In this document: one piece after another, positions 44,335 to 55,823 of the stretch | Position numbering within the stretch: position 1 is the stretch's first letter | How the letters are laid out: the number at the start of each line of letters is the position of its first letter | Source: Eumeta japonica | Taxonomy: Eukaryota; Arthropoda; Insecta; Lepidoptera; Psychidae | Assembly (NCBI GenBank): GCA_005406025.1 | Contig: BGZK01002127.1 | Coordinates: 1-64,000, forward strand | Length of the DNA stretch: 64,000 nucleotides | Direction: 5' to 3' | Notes under the pieces: model-generated | The model's input: the letters and a program-made list of their open reading frames with translations, nothing else | The model's database searches: none | What the model was told of the DNA's origin: nothing | Position numbers and translations under genes: made by a program

Positions 44335-45435
44335 AATTTGACTTAAGGTGAAAAAATCATTGGTCATTTCACTGATAATTTTATAGTAAAATCTCAAATT
44401 TAATATTTTCGGACAGTCAAATTAAGGCCAATTTCTTATAGCATAAAATGCACTATGTACGTTCCTTTTCAATTTTTTTTTTAATTTACGTGCGCTCAAG
44501 CGTGCCTTTAAACAACGATACATGTCCATAACAATTTATGTGAACTGAAACTCGTCTTTCTTACGATGATTTTTTTTTAATTTACTTATTTTTATATACT
44601 CATAGAGAAACGCGTTAGTCGAATTAAAGACGTCCGAAACAAGACTGTTTTTTTTTTTATTATTTCCCATGGCATAAACTCATCAAAAGGAATGAATTAT
44701 ACTGAGTTTCTACGAAGTCGAAATACATTTGATTTGTAGACCTAAGAATCCGTTTCAAAGGCTATGTAAAATATTATAAGTACGTTTGTTTGGATATTCT
44801 CCACACGCTAACGGCTGTACGAACTATAAGTACACTTTACGTAAAGATAGTTTATGTTCTCTAGTAGAACATAAGATAAATATCATGTAAAAAACATATA
44901 AATGTTAGTAAAAATGATAATTTGTTATTACTAAGATCAACGCCAAGAGGACCAAGATCGGTATCAGAACCGGTATTGAAATTGAGAAAGAGCTCAGGAC
45001 CCGGTCACATTCAGGTACAAAAATTTACATGAAGAACTGTCAACGCTATTATAATTTTAAATCAAAACTGTTGATATAAAAAAGTGAAGTAATTCATTTT
45101 ATGTTTAAGCGAGCAAGACCTTAGGTATATTTGAATAATAAAAAATCATCCCCGAATTTTTATTTACGCTCAGCGAAACGGAAGAGTAAGCGCTGGTATG
45201 TACATGGCTGTCGGATGGTGCTTTGAGTAATTTTCGTGATTGATACAAAATTTACTTAGAGAAAAAAGAAATTTAAATTATTGCGGCCGTCCATTACGCA
45301 GTAAGTAAATAAAGAGCACTGCGCCATTTTTACCCATTATAGAGAATCATATTCTAATTGCACTAAGTATAATAAAAGTAATAATAAGCATAACCAGAAA
45401 ATTTAATACCATTTGTTAATTATCTGTATAATTTT
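44335..45435. other. AT-rich stretch, no gene seen
   Basis: A 9-bp dyad TTATGTTCT/AGAACATAA (44852-44874) and a GATC-type tract near 44935-45005 are present. No gene. Confidence 0.45.
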
Positions 45436-45441
45436 TTCCAG

Positions 45442-45511
45442 GTCTTTGTGCGGTTCTCCCTCCGCTAACTTCCTTTTGATTTCCGTACCTTCCCGTAAAA
45501 GTGCAACTTAA
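45442..45511 (+). CDS. Possible small exon with strong acceptor
   Basis: ATAATTTTTTCCAG (ending 45441) is among the best acceptors in the window. The following 70 bp are GC-richer and open in one frame (SLCGSPSANFLLISVPSRKS...) until TAA at 45509-45511. Possible donors are CCC|GTAAAA (45495) and TAA|GTAAGG (45512). It may be internal (first donor) or terminal. Too short to be sure. Confidence 0.3.
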
Positions 45512-45663
45512 GTAAGGAGTGTACGCGCATATCGCTTACAAAAAAAATCTTGAGACGCAACACGAATGATGAGATTATTTAGTGCCAGTGAGCATTTAGA
45601 TGTTAGTGTACGTTCAGTGTAGATACGATATTGGTGGTAATACGCAAACTTACATATACACAG

Positions 45664-46645
45664 CCGGCATAAATAAAAATCGCATAGGGCGAGGTCGGGC
45701 TGTAAGACGGGTAAGCCAGTATTTCTATACCTAACGTCCTCAAATAATCAATTGTTTATCTGGCGGTATGCGATGAGGCGTTGTCATGATGAAGGAGAAT
45801 CCTACCGAACTTTTTCCAAATCAAGAGTCAAACAATTGCTAGTGTGCCAGTCTACAGTGACTGTTATTTTATCTTCTGAAACAATTGTTGCATAATGACC
45901 TGCCATGACAAAGAAAGGGGTCACCAGCTTTTTTCCGACGGTTTGACTTTGTTTTAATTTGGTAGACAACTGCTTGAAAGGAAACACACATTGAGCAAGC
46001 TGTCGTTTCGTTTCGGGATCGTAACAGTAAATCTAGTTTTCGTCATCTATAGCTATGTTTTATAGAGCTTTTGAGTTACTACCGGCAAATCTTTGCATCA
46101 TTTTGCAGCACCAATTCCCACGAGGGAGTTTTTGAGCTTTGGTTAAGTTGTGAGGTATCCAGCGAGTATAAAGCTTCGTGACCGTTAAATGTTTATTAAG
46201 GATTTTGTGCACTTGATTGACACCGATGCCTAAGCTCGTCCGAATCCACTGGTAGGTCATTTTTTTTATCAGTCTTTATCATGAGCCGCACATCAATGAT
46301 GTTGACTCCGGTCGTCACCATGGAAGGACGTCCCTCATGCAAGTCGTCAATCAGATTAATGAGAACACGTTTGAACTCGTAAAATTAGTTATAAGCAGTG
46401 CCAAGGAGAGTTTCATCATAAAAAGATCAAGCGTAGTTTGTTATAACTTAAATAGCAATGAAAGTCATAAAAAATATTCTCCCGTTAAATTCATGTTGAC
46501 GTTAAACAAACATATATTTTTTTGCCGTGAATTTGTAAAAACAAGTGATAAATGAAAGCAATATTGTTGGTTAAAAGTCCCATTTTTTAAATTTTAATAT
46601 GTTTTTATATTTTACAGTTTCCAAGTGGCCTGTTCTAAAAATATA
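45664..46645 (-). mobile_element. Mariner-family transposon, broken, copy 2
   Basis: It is the same subfamily and strand as copy 1. Minus-strand blocks are TSLGIGVNQVHKILNKHL, MAGHYATIVSEDK and LDLEKVR, then VGPT-type sequence up to the KIR/MPI region. It ends abruptly at 45664, just past the RPYSLTSPYAI-equivalent block (GGCGAGGTCGGGCTGTAAGA on plus), so it lacks the C-terminal 40 or so codons that copy 1 retains. The other end TTTTACAGTTTCCAAGTGGC matches copy 1. The plus frame 46337-46555 is its shadow. Confidence 0.85.
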
Positions 46646-46739
46646 AGTGTAGTAATATAATAATAATATCTTATCAACGTAGTAATAATCTATACCACTA
46701 TATAAATCTATTGGCTTTGTCTGTACATATTTTTTTTCG

Positions 46740-47225
46740 CCTAATTTTGTGATAGATAATCATTTTATGATGCAGTGATTCACGTTCTACTATTTTATTT
46801 TTTATTTTTGTCTGTCTATCTGTCTATATGTCTTTTTATAACTCAAGAATATTTTCGACGATCAAAATGAAAATTGGTATACAATAATAAAATATAGTTG
46901 CGCACATGGTAGGCTACTGTCTGTTGTTTTACTGTGTGTCTGTTTGTCTGTGCGTGTTTTTTCTAACGTAAGAACGGTTTGACCGATTAGGATTACAATT
47001 GGTATACAGCAAGAACATTTGATTTGGTAAATGGTAGGCTATTGTTTTTCGGTTTGTCTGTTTGTTTTTCTATAACTAAAAAAGGTTTCACTGATCTTGA
47101 TGAAAATTTGTGTACCGACAGTAAGAACATGTGATTGCGTAAATGATAGGCTACTGTCTGTCTATCTGTTTGTTGGTATGTGTGTATGTGTTTTTTATAA
47201 CTTAGCTATAGCTGTATTTTTTATT
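46740..47225 (+). repeat. Tandem array, about 112-125 bp units, array 1
   Basis: Units share GTCTGTCTGTTTGT, TTTTTATAACT, AAGAACGGTTTGACCGAT, TTGGTATACAGNAAGAACAT and ATGNTAGGCTACT. TAGGCTA falls at 46910, 47035 and 47147, a period of 112-125 bp. The unit resembles the head of the Helitron-like elements. The same unit builds the array at 60831-61500. Confidence 0.9.
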
Positions 47226-47229
47226 AGTG

Positions 47230-47595
47230 AGTTTGTCAATATAAGTAAATAAACGTATAAAGATACAATACAGAATATTTAATTTATGTTCAATGAGACA
47301 TGAGGTTCAGGGCGTATGGTTGTTTTTTATGTGACCTCTGACATATAATAGGGTTCAACTTAGATCTCAATTACCTGTTTTATCAATTGAGACATATGAT
47401 AACCTTTGTACATACTTACAGTGTAATTAATGGGCGCCAACCGACAGTAAATGCCGAAAAAAGATATACAATCAAACTTAATGATGTTACAATCAAATGT
47501 TGTACAAAGAGATTAAGGTAGGTACCTGATTTCGAATATTGAACTGAGATCACTTCCCACCTATATTTGTTCTTGGTCTCTCATCTGTGGTGAAA
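47230..47595. other. Unassigned stretch
   Basis: Nothing recognised. The part after about 47560 may belong to the SINE body. Confidence 0.4.
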
Positions 47596-47599
47596 CCTC

Positions 47600-47857
47600 G
47601 GCGATAGGCAGTGCAGGCAAATATGTTAGAATAAATGTTGCGGGCTGAGGTTGCCTCATCAATGGAACACTGTGCACTTCCAAACCTCATAGAACCTCAT
47701 AATACATAGAAACACCCAGACTCGTTGGTTCGATTCCCGCACAAGACAAACATTTATTTATTTAATTAAAAATTAACGTTTGTCTTGTTCGGGAATCTAA
47801 CCCACGCCCTCAGCGCAGCGAGAAGGGTCACTACCAACTGCGCCAATCGGGCAGTCT
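47600..47857 (-). mobile_element. tRNA-derived SINE with an inverted head duplicate
   Basis: On the minus strand it starts CTGCCCGATTGGCGCAGTTG, with an A box TGGCGCAGTTGG (47834-47845) and a B box GGTTAGATTCC (47792-47802), then CCGAACAAGACAAAC. Further on is GTCTGGGTGTTTCTATGTAT, as in a common lepidopteran SINE body. A second, plus-strand copy of the B-box segment (GGTTCGATTCCCGCACAAGA, about 47728-47747) faces the first. The 20-bp arms 47732-47751 and 47779-47798 are inverted with one mismatch. The tail beyond 47700 is not clearly from the same SINE. Confidence 0.65.
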
Positions 47858-48010
47858 AAAGTCAGGCAGTCTTGTGTATTTCCACACTAAAATAAGTATC
47901 ACATCGATTCCGATCAGTGATTTTGAATTATAAGTACATACACACAAACCGACGTTGTGTTTTACACTATAGAAGGAAAATATCAAGCAATTGTTGACGT
48001 AACAACAGCG

Positions 48011-48130
48011 TGACATACGGGATCACGACGGCGGGGCGGGCGGCGCACCGTCGCCCGCCCCCGCCGTAAACTTTGTCGGCTTTTAAGCCGGCGGGACGTG
48101 ACTCGCGACGCGAACTCCGCGTTTAGCGTG
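48011..48130. other. GC-rich island with strong hairpin
   Basis: GACGGCGGGGCGGGCGG pairs with CCGTCGCCCGCCCCCGCCGT across GCGCAC (about 48027-48064), and TCGGCTTTTAAGCCGGCG forms a second dyad. It holds Sp1-type GGGCGGG boxes and many CpGs in an AT-rich region. It could be a promoter or an unassigned conserved element. No exon frame or donor was found. Confidence 0.45.
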
Positions 48131-48461
48131 GCTTAACGAATTCTAATTTCCTCGGCTAATAACGAGGCTTTAGCTATTGATGCTAATATTACGAAGTAAA
48201 TTATTATACTCGATTTGAGATAAAGGAGTGATTATTCAATTAAAAGACGGGACATTATAAGTTTATCTCTCGACGCGAATATTGTTTGCGGTAATTTTCA
48301 CAAAATTAATGTATATTAATTTTGTGTTGTTTTAAAAGACAGCTCACTATTGTTACGTAAATGTTATCCATTGGATACACCCCTTAATTAAATAATATCG
48401 ATTATTTGTTCGACATATACATCACTCTAAAAACAATATTTGGTGATGGCTTAGACTGACA

Positions 48462-48745
48462 ACTTAGAAATATTCTTCATCATGACAATGCTAGCTGTCA
48501 CACGTTGGCCGAAACACGTCGGTTTTTAGAAGGTCAAAAGATCGAATTGACGGGTTATCCGTTGTATAGCCCCGATTTGGTACCTAATGATTTCTATTTA
48601 TCTCCAAGCATGAAGAATAATTTAGGTGGTTAATGTTTTTCGAACCACGAATAAGCCGTTGATGCGTTCAAAATGCACGTTTTGGAGACACCTCAATCAG
48701 AATAGAAAAAAAAAATGCTATAAAAATCGGTCTCAGTATGTAACG
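48462..48745 (+). mobile_element. Mariner C-terminal fragment, second subfamily
   Basis: The plus strand encodes RNILHHDNASCHTLAETRRF, then LEGQKIELTGYPLYSPDLVP and NDFYLSPSMKNNLGG in one frame. After a frameshift come AVDAFKMHVLETPQSE and KKCYKNRSQ. HHDNA and YSPDL...NDFYL are the second and third catalytic regions of mariner transposase. The N-terminal half is missing, and the sequence changes abruptly after about 48745. The FLEGQKIELTG phrase sets it apart from the two minus-strand copies. Confidence 0.9.
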
Positions 48746-48749
48746 AATG

Positions 48750-49935
48750 TAACCTTTCAACTAAAAGGTGGGTACCGGGTTCGGATTCTAACCAAGGCGT
48801 GCAAACTGATCGATGCGCTTTTACCTGAAGTAGACTACCTAAATCGATTGCTCGATGCCTCTACGAGCACGTTAAGTCGTCGGTTGCGGCGGTTACGACT
48901 TGATACTTCTCGATCTAAATTTAAAAAAAAATCGCCAATCACGTCACAACAACGAGATGACCAATCGTGACACGACAACAACACGATCAAGTTAATGCCC
49001 GCAACCCTATAAATCGATCTGTTTTATTTGTTTGTGAATTCGGTGTTCATCTTATGCTTTCACTGTAATTGTTAGAACTGTAAATATAATAGCTGACTTA
49101 CAAAACTGGACATCTAACTGAAACAAATTCAATTTTATTGCATTAAAAGTGAATTATATCTTATCGCAAATTTGATAAACACAAAGATTTCGGAATTAAG
49201 ACAAAAAACACAAACCATTATGAAGTATTCACGCAAAAACGAAGTTTTGAAACAAGATAACAACTCATGGAAATCAGTTTATATGACAAAAACATTACAC
49301 ATATATTAAAAACCGTATTATTACATCATACGTCAACTTAATGCCCTAGTTTGGAACATCATAAAGAGGAGACAGTGAGTGAGTGTACTTAAGGAACACT
49401 TTTTCAAGCCTATTTTATGATGCGTTAGTTTTCGAGCACGTCCTACTACCTTTTTCCATGATTAGAAATATTCTAAGGCAATTCGATTCCTGACCTCAAC
49501 CCGTTCACTGAATCAGCATGTAGGGTTTAAAATCTAAGATCTAAAACAAAACAGTTGAAATATATGCCCGTGCAATGTGATAACAGGGAGAAGTTCACGC
49601 GAAACAAGTCAAATGATCAAGAATAGCTGCCCCGCTGTGAAGTTCGAAAATATTGAGGTCAATTAACTACTGCGCTATCCTCATAAATCTTACAAGTGTC
49701 ATCTCTTATTACCAATTCAAGATCGTACCTCAGTGCTATTGCTTTATGAACTGCAATACCGTTGCAAGTAATATAAAATAAATTTTAATTTTCTCAATAA
49801 GTCCTTATTTGAAATTGTAAGCGTATTTATATAAAAAACGAAATTATGGATCATTTTTGCATTTCACCAAAGTTGGGATGTTTCCCAACCGCAAAGGATA
49901 TTAGATCACTCATCTTTACATGTATATGTCCTATA
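48750..49935. other. Unassigned stretch
   Basis: The rest of the 114-codon plus frame (48626-48970) beyond the mariner end reads into basic sequence (STLSRRLRRLRLDTSRSKF) without family match. The remainder is AT-rich. Confidence 0.4.
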
Positions 49936-49937
49936 TG

Positions 49938-49941
<4 letters not shown>

Positions 49942-49976
<35 letters not shown>
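49942..49976. repeat. TA microsatellite, about 35 bp
   Basis: Uninterrupted TA run after TATGTATG. Confidence 0.97.
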
Positions 49977-49978
<2 letters not shown>

Positions 49979-49979
49979 G

Positions 49980-52440
49980 TCAGAGAAAACGCCGTCAATA
50001 CAAGCGAATATTATAGACAAACACAAAGTATCTGGGATGTTAAAGTTCTTTAAAACATAAGCAAACGTTAATTCAGCTTATACACGCCACCGCCAGCGCA
50101 CGTTCACGTAAACGAGCTTTGAGTTTAGCCGACGCAAAGCAAGATTAGTTTGAAATTCGCTTTTATTTTGATACAACAAAGAGGATTTTTTCTGATTTTT
50201 ATGGCCGCCTACTACAGTGAGAAATATTAGAATGTCTTGAAATCATTGTAATGTCTAGAGTATATTTTATTTGGACCATCGACTATACGTAGACCGTTAG
50301 CCACAGTGTTCATCACTTCATGCTTAACATGCTATTATTGAAGTTGTAACTAGCAATACAAAATAATTAAGTGTTTTTTAGACTATAAGTGTGATAATAC
50401 TCTCTAGGTAGGCGACATCGATACCATCTAATTTAAGTATTAATAAAGTAGTTTTGACATAATGGTAATACAGTCAAATGCACTTTTTATTTTAATGTGT
50501 TTATTACAAACTACTTTGTTGTATTTAATACGGAACTAAATTAACTTATTTTCTATAATTTTTTTTTTGAACGACTAGCTAAAACAAATATATTTTTCTA
50601 GGCGTTTACAACATGTTAAGATGTTTATTATTGAATGGTAATATATAAAAAAATTGTCATAACAAAATGTTGCAACTCTTAGAGCTTTGCGTACCCTGTT
50701 TGAATCTCTGTGCACGCCCCTGGACTTTTCTAATACATAACTTTTTGTCATTAAACGGTGACTGCATACAACCTCGAATGGTTTTGGATCCAATTGATAT
50801 TGATGTTGATGAAATAGTACATTCAATTATTTGATTCTCTTACGCACCAACATAATTCAAAAGGTTACAGTAGTATTTACTTTATAAATAAGATATTCTT
50901 AAACGTCAATTGTTTTCATCTATCTTTTGAGAGGAAATTTAATTATTTACCGATACTGCATAAGAAATGATAATTTTAATTGCTTTGTACTTCCTAAGTC
51001 AACTTTGAAACTACGAGGGTGAGTAAAGTACAAGCAATCGCAATGAACAGGCGCCACCAGTTTCAATTTTTTCCTGCTATTACCATTAAAAACAAATTTA
51101 CTTTAAAATGCTTAGATACCGATATAATTTAGAGTATTGTTGTTGATAAAAAGATGTATGCGTTGCTTTGTATTCAATATGCAAGTTAACAGCAATTGCA
51201 GTAATCTGTAAGCATATTCTTACTTTACTAACCGACGAATTATTTAGGTAATTTAGGATTGTAGAGAATGCTAGTTAGTGTAATGACAGTGTAGAACGTA
51301 CTTTCTAAAAAAAACTATTTATTATAACGGCCTTTTACAACCGGATACATAACTTGTTTCAATTCTTCATTCCAACTTTTGAAACGGTGAATTTATCACA
51401 AAGTCATTAATTAAACATAGAATCCGATGAACACTCTTTCAATCGAACCAGCCTCTCGAAGTTCTCCTTCTACTGTAGACGGCGCGGCAAATTTTTGCGG
51501 TGCCCAGAGCGACCTTCCGTTCATTTGAATCGATTTGCAATTTAATTACTTCTGCAGGTTTATTCGGATCGAGCGTAATCCGAATAAAATATGCGGGCTT
51601 AGAACTTTCGCATGACAATTCGTTAATAAATATTCAATTTGAACGATTCGTAGGCTATCGCCCAGAGTGATATCGCCCAAAAAATATCATGAGGCTTTCG
51701 CCGACTACGTTGTTCATGCCCACGGTGTGGTGCGATGGCATGGCATTTTTCACGCCCATTTTTCACGTCAGTACATGAAACTCGTATGACGACGGTAGAG
51801 CGGGCGTTCACGAACCGTTCTATCTCTCATTGTATAGATTTTATAATTCCATTTTCATATTAGAGTTGCGCTGTCACGTCGGCAAAACTCTCTATCTGCT
51901 TTTCAAGAAGTAGAAATAAAATATGACTGTAAATAAATATCATTTAAATAATTAGCATTATTTTGAATATTTTGTGAATTGTATCAAAACTAATATTACA
52001 CATATGTACATTCTGTGATTGTTAGAATTTCATCTATTTCAAGACGAATAATAATAATCATTTTTTATTTCCTCCACAATAGTTTACGAACATTATATTA
52101 CAATGTAACGATAGGAATTTTGGGGGAACCGGAACCTAAGCTATAGTAAACTTGTATTATAAGGATCGTATTAATAAACGTCACTCAAATGATGTGCATC
52201 TCAAGAAGTATTGTGGGAGCGAGATATGTATTATTTTTTATAGCAAAGCACTATAATTGTCTTGCTCTTTCCATCCACAAGATAGAACGCCGTACTTAAG
52301 CGTGCTTTATTAATACAACCCCAGGTTTCCAAGCACCGACACTTTGAACATCTCGTTAACATCTGACACAATTAAATTTCTACAATTTTATTCAAGTGTC
52401 GAATTTAATAATTAAAACAGAGATGGGTAAAATGAAAACT
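49980..52440. other. Mostly unassigned stretch with a GC-richer patch
   Basis: 50680-50790 has a repeat-like GGGCGTGCACAGAGATTCAA phrase (minus strand). 51420-51830 is less AT-rich, with a TTTATTCGGAT/ATCCGAATAAA hairpin (51559-51588) and an ATG minus frame of 62 codons (51623-51811) that lacks other support. A good donor GTGAGTAA near 51020 has no matching exon. Confidence 0.4.
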
Positions 52441-52449
52441 TATGAAATA

Positions 52450-53082
52450 CAGTATAACCTCGATAACTCAAACCTCGGTAACTTAAAAACCTCTATAACT
52501 TCAAAAAATAATATGTTCCCTTCCCATCAGAGCCCAAAACCTCTATACCTTAAAATACGCAACCTCTATAACTTAAATAAGTAATCTCTGTATTGGCCCT
52601 CAGTAACTTAAAGAAATGTTTCCACAACCTCTATAACACAAAATTTTTTGTCAATGAGTCATTTTGAAAGAGCGTGCAAAACAAAAGTTTTAGGTATTTA
52701 TTGCTTGCACGTGTTCACTAGTTAAATTGTTAACGTAAACAATACATATGTCACCTATTGTTTGCTTTTTCGAAATTCTTTAAAGCTTTGCGGCGGTTAG
52801 CCTTAAAACATAAGTGAGCCTTGGATCACAAGTTTTTGATCATTGTCCTGGAAACATCGCTTTACTTACTGTGTGATAAAATTGGCTTAAAATGAGTTCA
52901 AAAAGAAAACTAACAATACTCACATACGCAGATAAAGGATGGAACAAGGGTACATACATACATATGTACATACCTACCTCTATATTAACTTATCCCTAAC
53001 ATAGACCCTTGATAACTTAAAACCTCTATAACTTAAAATATTTTGTGTTTCTCTTGGACTTTAACTTATCGAGGTTCGACTG
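52450..53082 (+). mobile_element. Pogo/Tigger-type deletion derivative, 633 bp
   Basis: The ends are CAGTATAACCTCGATAACT (52450) and, in reverse complement, CAGTCGAACCTCGATAAGTT (ending 53082), flanked by TA on both sides. These CAG...CTG ends with TA duplication are those of pogo/Tigger elements. Repeats of AACCTCTATAACTTAAA fill both subterminal parts. At 52892 an ATG opens MSSKRKLTILTYADK, which matches the start of CENP-B-like transposases and breaks off almost at once. The rest of the gene is deleted. Confidence 0.88.
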
Positions 53083-53089
53083 TAATAGA

Positions 53090-53740
53090 CAGGTTGCGTG
53101 TGAAAATGAGAGTACACACTTATATATGTATATATATATATATATTGTTGCCTGTTTATTGTTAATGTGTACAGAATGCGTATGTAGTGTGTATATACTA
53201 TATGTCGACGAATAATAACTATATTGACAACGATATGGGTGGAACTTTCAAGTGGGCACGCCTGACACTAATCGATATAAAGAATACAATAATGTTTGTC
53301 TTCGTCCATACGTTTACGATCTTAGTGCGATAAGATAGCAGTGAATAGTAACCTTCGTATTTTCTACCTTACAAAAATGTATATTTTCCAAAATTTTGTA
53401 CTTGTTTAGGTTGTACAAGTACAAATACAGTACCCCAGAACCAATACTATCACAGTTAATAGTACGTATAGTACAGAATCTTCATCGACGTATTGATTCG
53501 ATGCTGTATTTTATTATTATACAAAATTACACATAAGCAAACCTACGCTAATTTCAAGAGATTACGAATTGTTATTGTAACTTTGTTCTTTGAAAACCAT
53601 ACTAAATTAGAATAAAGCCTGCCCGCAGGTAAAAGCTCTTTCGTGTCGAGTGTTTGTTCACGAATTATATGCAAATACTAAGAAATATCACAAGGTTTTA
53701 TTAATATATATTCAAATCCAGTTCGACAATCAAACTAATG
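53090..53740. other. Unassigned stretch
   Basis: It contains a short TA run (53125-53145) and GTACAAGTACAAATACAGTAC-like dyads near 53410-53470. No gene. Confidence 0.45.
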
Positions 53741-53747
53741 TTAACAA

Positions 53748-53799
53748 ACGAAAATTCGAGACCGGGTTCATAATAATGAACCCGGTCTCGAATTTTCGT
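53748..53799. repeat. Perfect 24-bp inverted repeat, 4-nt loop
   Basis: The arms at 53748-53771 and 53776-53799 are exact reverse complements (ACGAAAATTCGAGACCGGGT...) around AATA. The 68-codon plus frame 53650-53856 merely reads through it. Confidence 0.97.
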
Positions 53800-55180
53800 A
53801 ACCTAAATACAATGATATTTATTCCAACAATTGGGAAAAATGAAATAAGGGCGTAATTGGGTTTCTCTGTAATAATAAAAGCATTTATTGACACAACATG
53901 TTTATATTTTTCCGATTACATTTTACGTTAAAAAAATATACACTCACCTGTAATAATAAAATAAACAACATTTAAAGCCTTTACTTGAGGTTTTTTTTTA
54001 TGTTTGAATATCGGTAAGTTTATCGCTAACAATATTTTACTCTGTGTATGAAGAAACGTCAATGTCTCTGATGTGACATTTGATGGTCTTTGTCGATAGC
54101 GCAGCAAAGGTTTTCTTTACAGTGCAAATTAGCACGAATATTTATATTCGATGAAATATTTTTCTCTCCGCCTACATGAATTGTAATTTGTTTTTATTCA
54201 AATTAAAATTTTCGACAAACCTAATAAATTTCGTGTATTAATTTTAGCTTCACATTAAAAAAAAATATGTACATTATAAAGAAAACGTAAAAATATACAC
54301 GTCACATATACAAGGATAGCTTTTTACTAATAATAGTAAAATTTAAACCAAAGCTTCGTAAAACCCTTGAACGCTTTGAGCCCAGTTTTCGCGTAGAATT
54401 AAAACATAGACAGGGCTGCGATTAAAAGGTTTACTTACTGTAGATGGAAGGAAGATCAAAACGAAAGATTTTTTTGCTAGTCTATAGTGAAATAAGCGTA
54501 CATTATGGTATCGAAGTATTTTTAATATGCACTGAAAAAAAATGGGGACTATTATTCTTTAGATAAAGGTCGGAAACTCTGTTATTTTTCTGCTTTAAAT
54601 AAATAAAATCGTTAGTGTGTTCAAATGTTGCACGATAAATGGAAGTTCGACCATCGCTGCGCTTCCCCCAAGTCTGTGAAAAAAATGTAGCAACGTGGAA
54701 CAAAAAATAACGCGAGGAAAAACCACGACACATCTGGGCCACTTCATACGTGTGCAGAACACGGAAGTGCTGTTTCGGGTGACGGTGAACTTTCGTTTTT
54801 TCCTCGGCCGTATCTTCAGTTTCATAAGATCTGTCTTCGGTTCGATCCTTCGCAGTTCTTATATTTTTTCCTCGCTTCGATCGCTGACGTTTGTCTTGGC
54901 GTATATTCGAGGCAAAAAATTTGGTTATCGAAAATTCTAGATCCGAATATCAATCGGGACATTCGGGGAAGGTTATGCCCACGTCTACGATATAATTCAT
55001 TTTATACCAAGGGTTTGATGAAACGATTCGTATCGTAAACACTATTGAAAGTGATTTTTACTGAAAAATGCAGCTTGAACGTGTATTTTTCTGAATCCAA
55101 ATCTATTCATTTTTAAATTGAAATTAACAAATTTTTTTAGGTCATAAACTATCATCTAAAAGGAAGGACCATCAAATTAT
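53800..55180. other. Unassigned stretch with a GC-richer patch at 54600-54920
   Basis: In 54600-54920 several frames are open on both strands (minus 54503-54742 and 54595-54825; plus 54695-54940), none with splice or family support. Open frames in several phases suggest composition rather than coding. Confidence 0.4.
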
Positions 55181-55185
55181 TATGA

Positions 55186-55412
55186 ACTAACTTTCGCCCG
55201 CAGTTTCACCCGTACATTATTTAACCCATTTTAGAAGCGCTTGTGGCGTTTAATCATATTTTTCCTACACGACCATTTTAAAGATGAAACATAGCTTAGA
55301 TTTTAATTGGGACCCTAAACTATCAAACTATGAAAACTCCATCAAAATCCGTACAGCGGTTTTTGTGTGATGTGGTAACAAACATACAGACAGACACATA
55401 TTCTAATAACTT
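55186..55412 (-). mobile_element. Short Helitron-like / non-autonomous element
   Basis: On the minus strand it starts at TGTGTCTGTCTGTATG, then CCGCTGTACGGATTTTGATG. It ends ACGGGTGAAACTGCGGGCGA before AAGTTAGT, the classic lepidopteran tail. About 225 bp, with no coding capacity. Confidence 0.7.
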
Positions 55413-55414
55413 TT

Positions 55415-55820
55415 GTTTTGGCTTCTATTGCTCTAATAAAGACCCCCATATCAGTTTCTTTTAAATATTTATAATTTACAGACATCAGTATTTTATAATT
55501 TTAATATATATATATATATAAATGTTTTCTTTCAATACGTCGTCATATAACGGAAACGTCACCCGAAAACTTGAACATTGATAGAACATTATGAGATCAC
55601 AAGAGACAAAAAAATCACAACCTTAAAATAATCAAGTAAAAACCAAACCGAATGCTGAATCAAACGCAAGTCACAAATCGAAAATTCAAACCATTCATGT
55701 GAACGGTGCGGCCGTTCGCATTCACACAAAAGTGTCAAATTGAAACTTTTGTGTCTCGCAAGAGAGATTTACATTCAATGTATATCCTGTGCGTGTGCGG
55801 CACTCGGGATACATTAAATA
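55415..55820. other. Unassigned stretch
   Basis: An inverted pair around ACACAAAAGTGTCAAATTGA and AAACTTTTGTGTC (about 55725-55756) is visible. No gene. Confidence 0.45.
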
Positions 55821-55823
55821 TAC

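Noticed and set aside
46337..46555. 72-codon plus frame
   Set aside because: It is the antisense of the N-terminal part of mariner copy 2.
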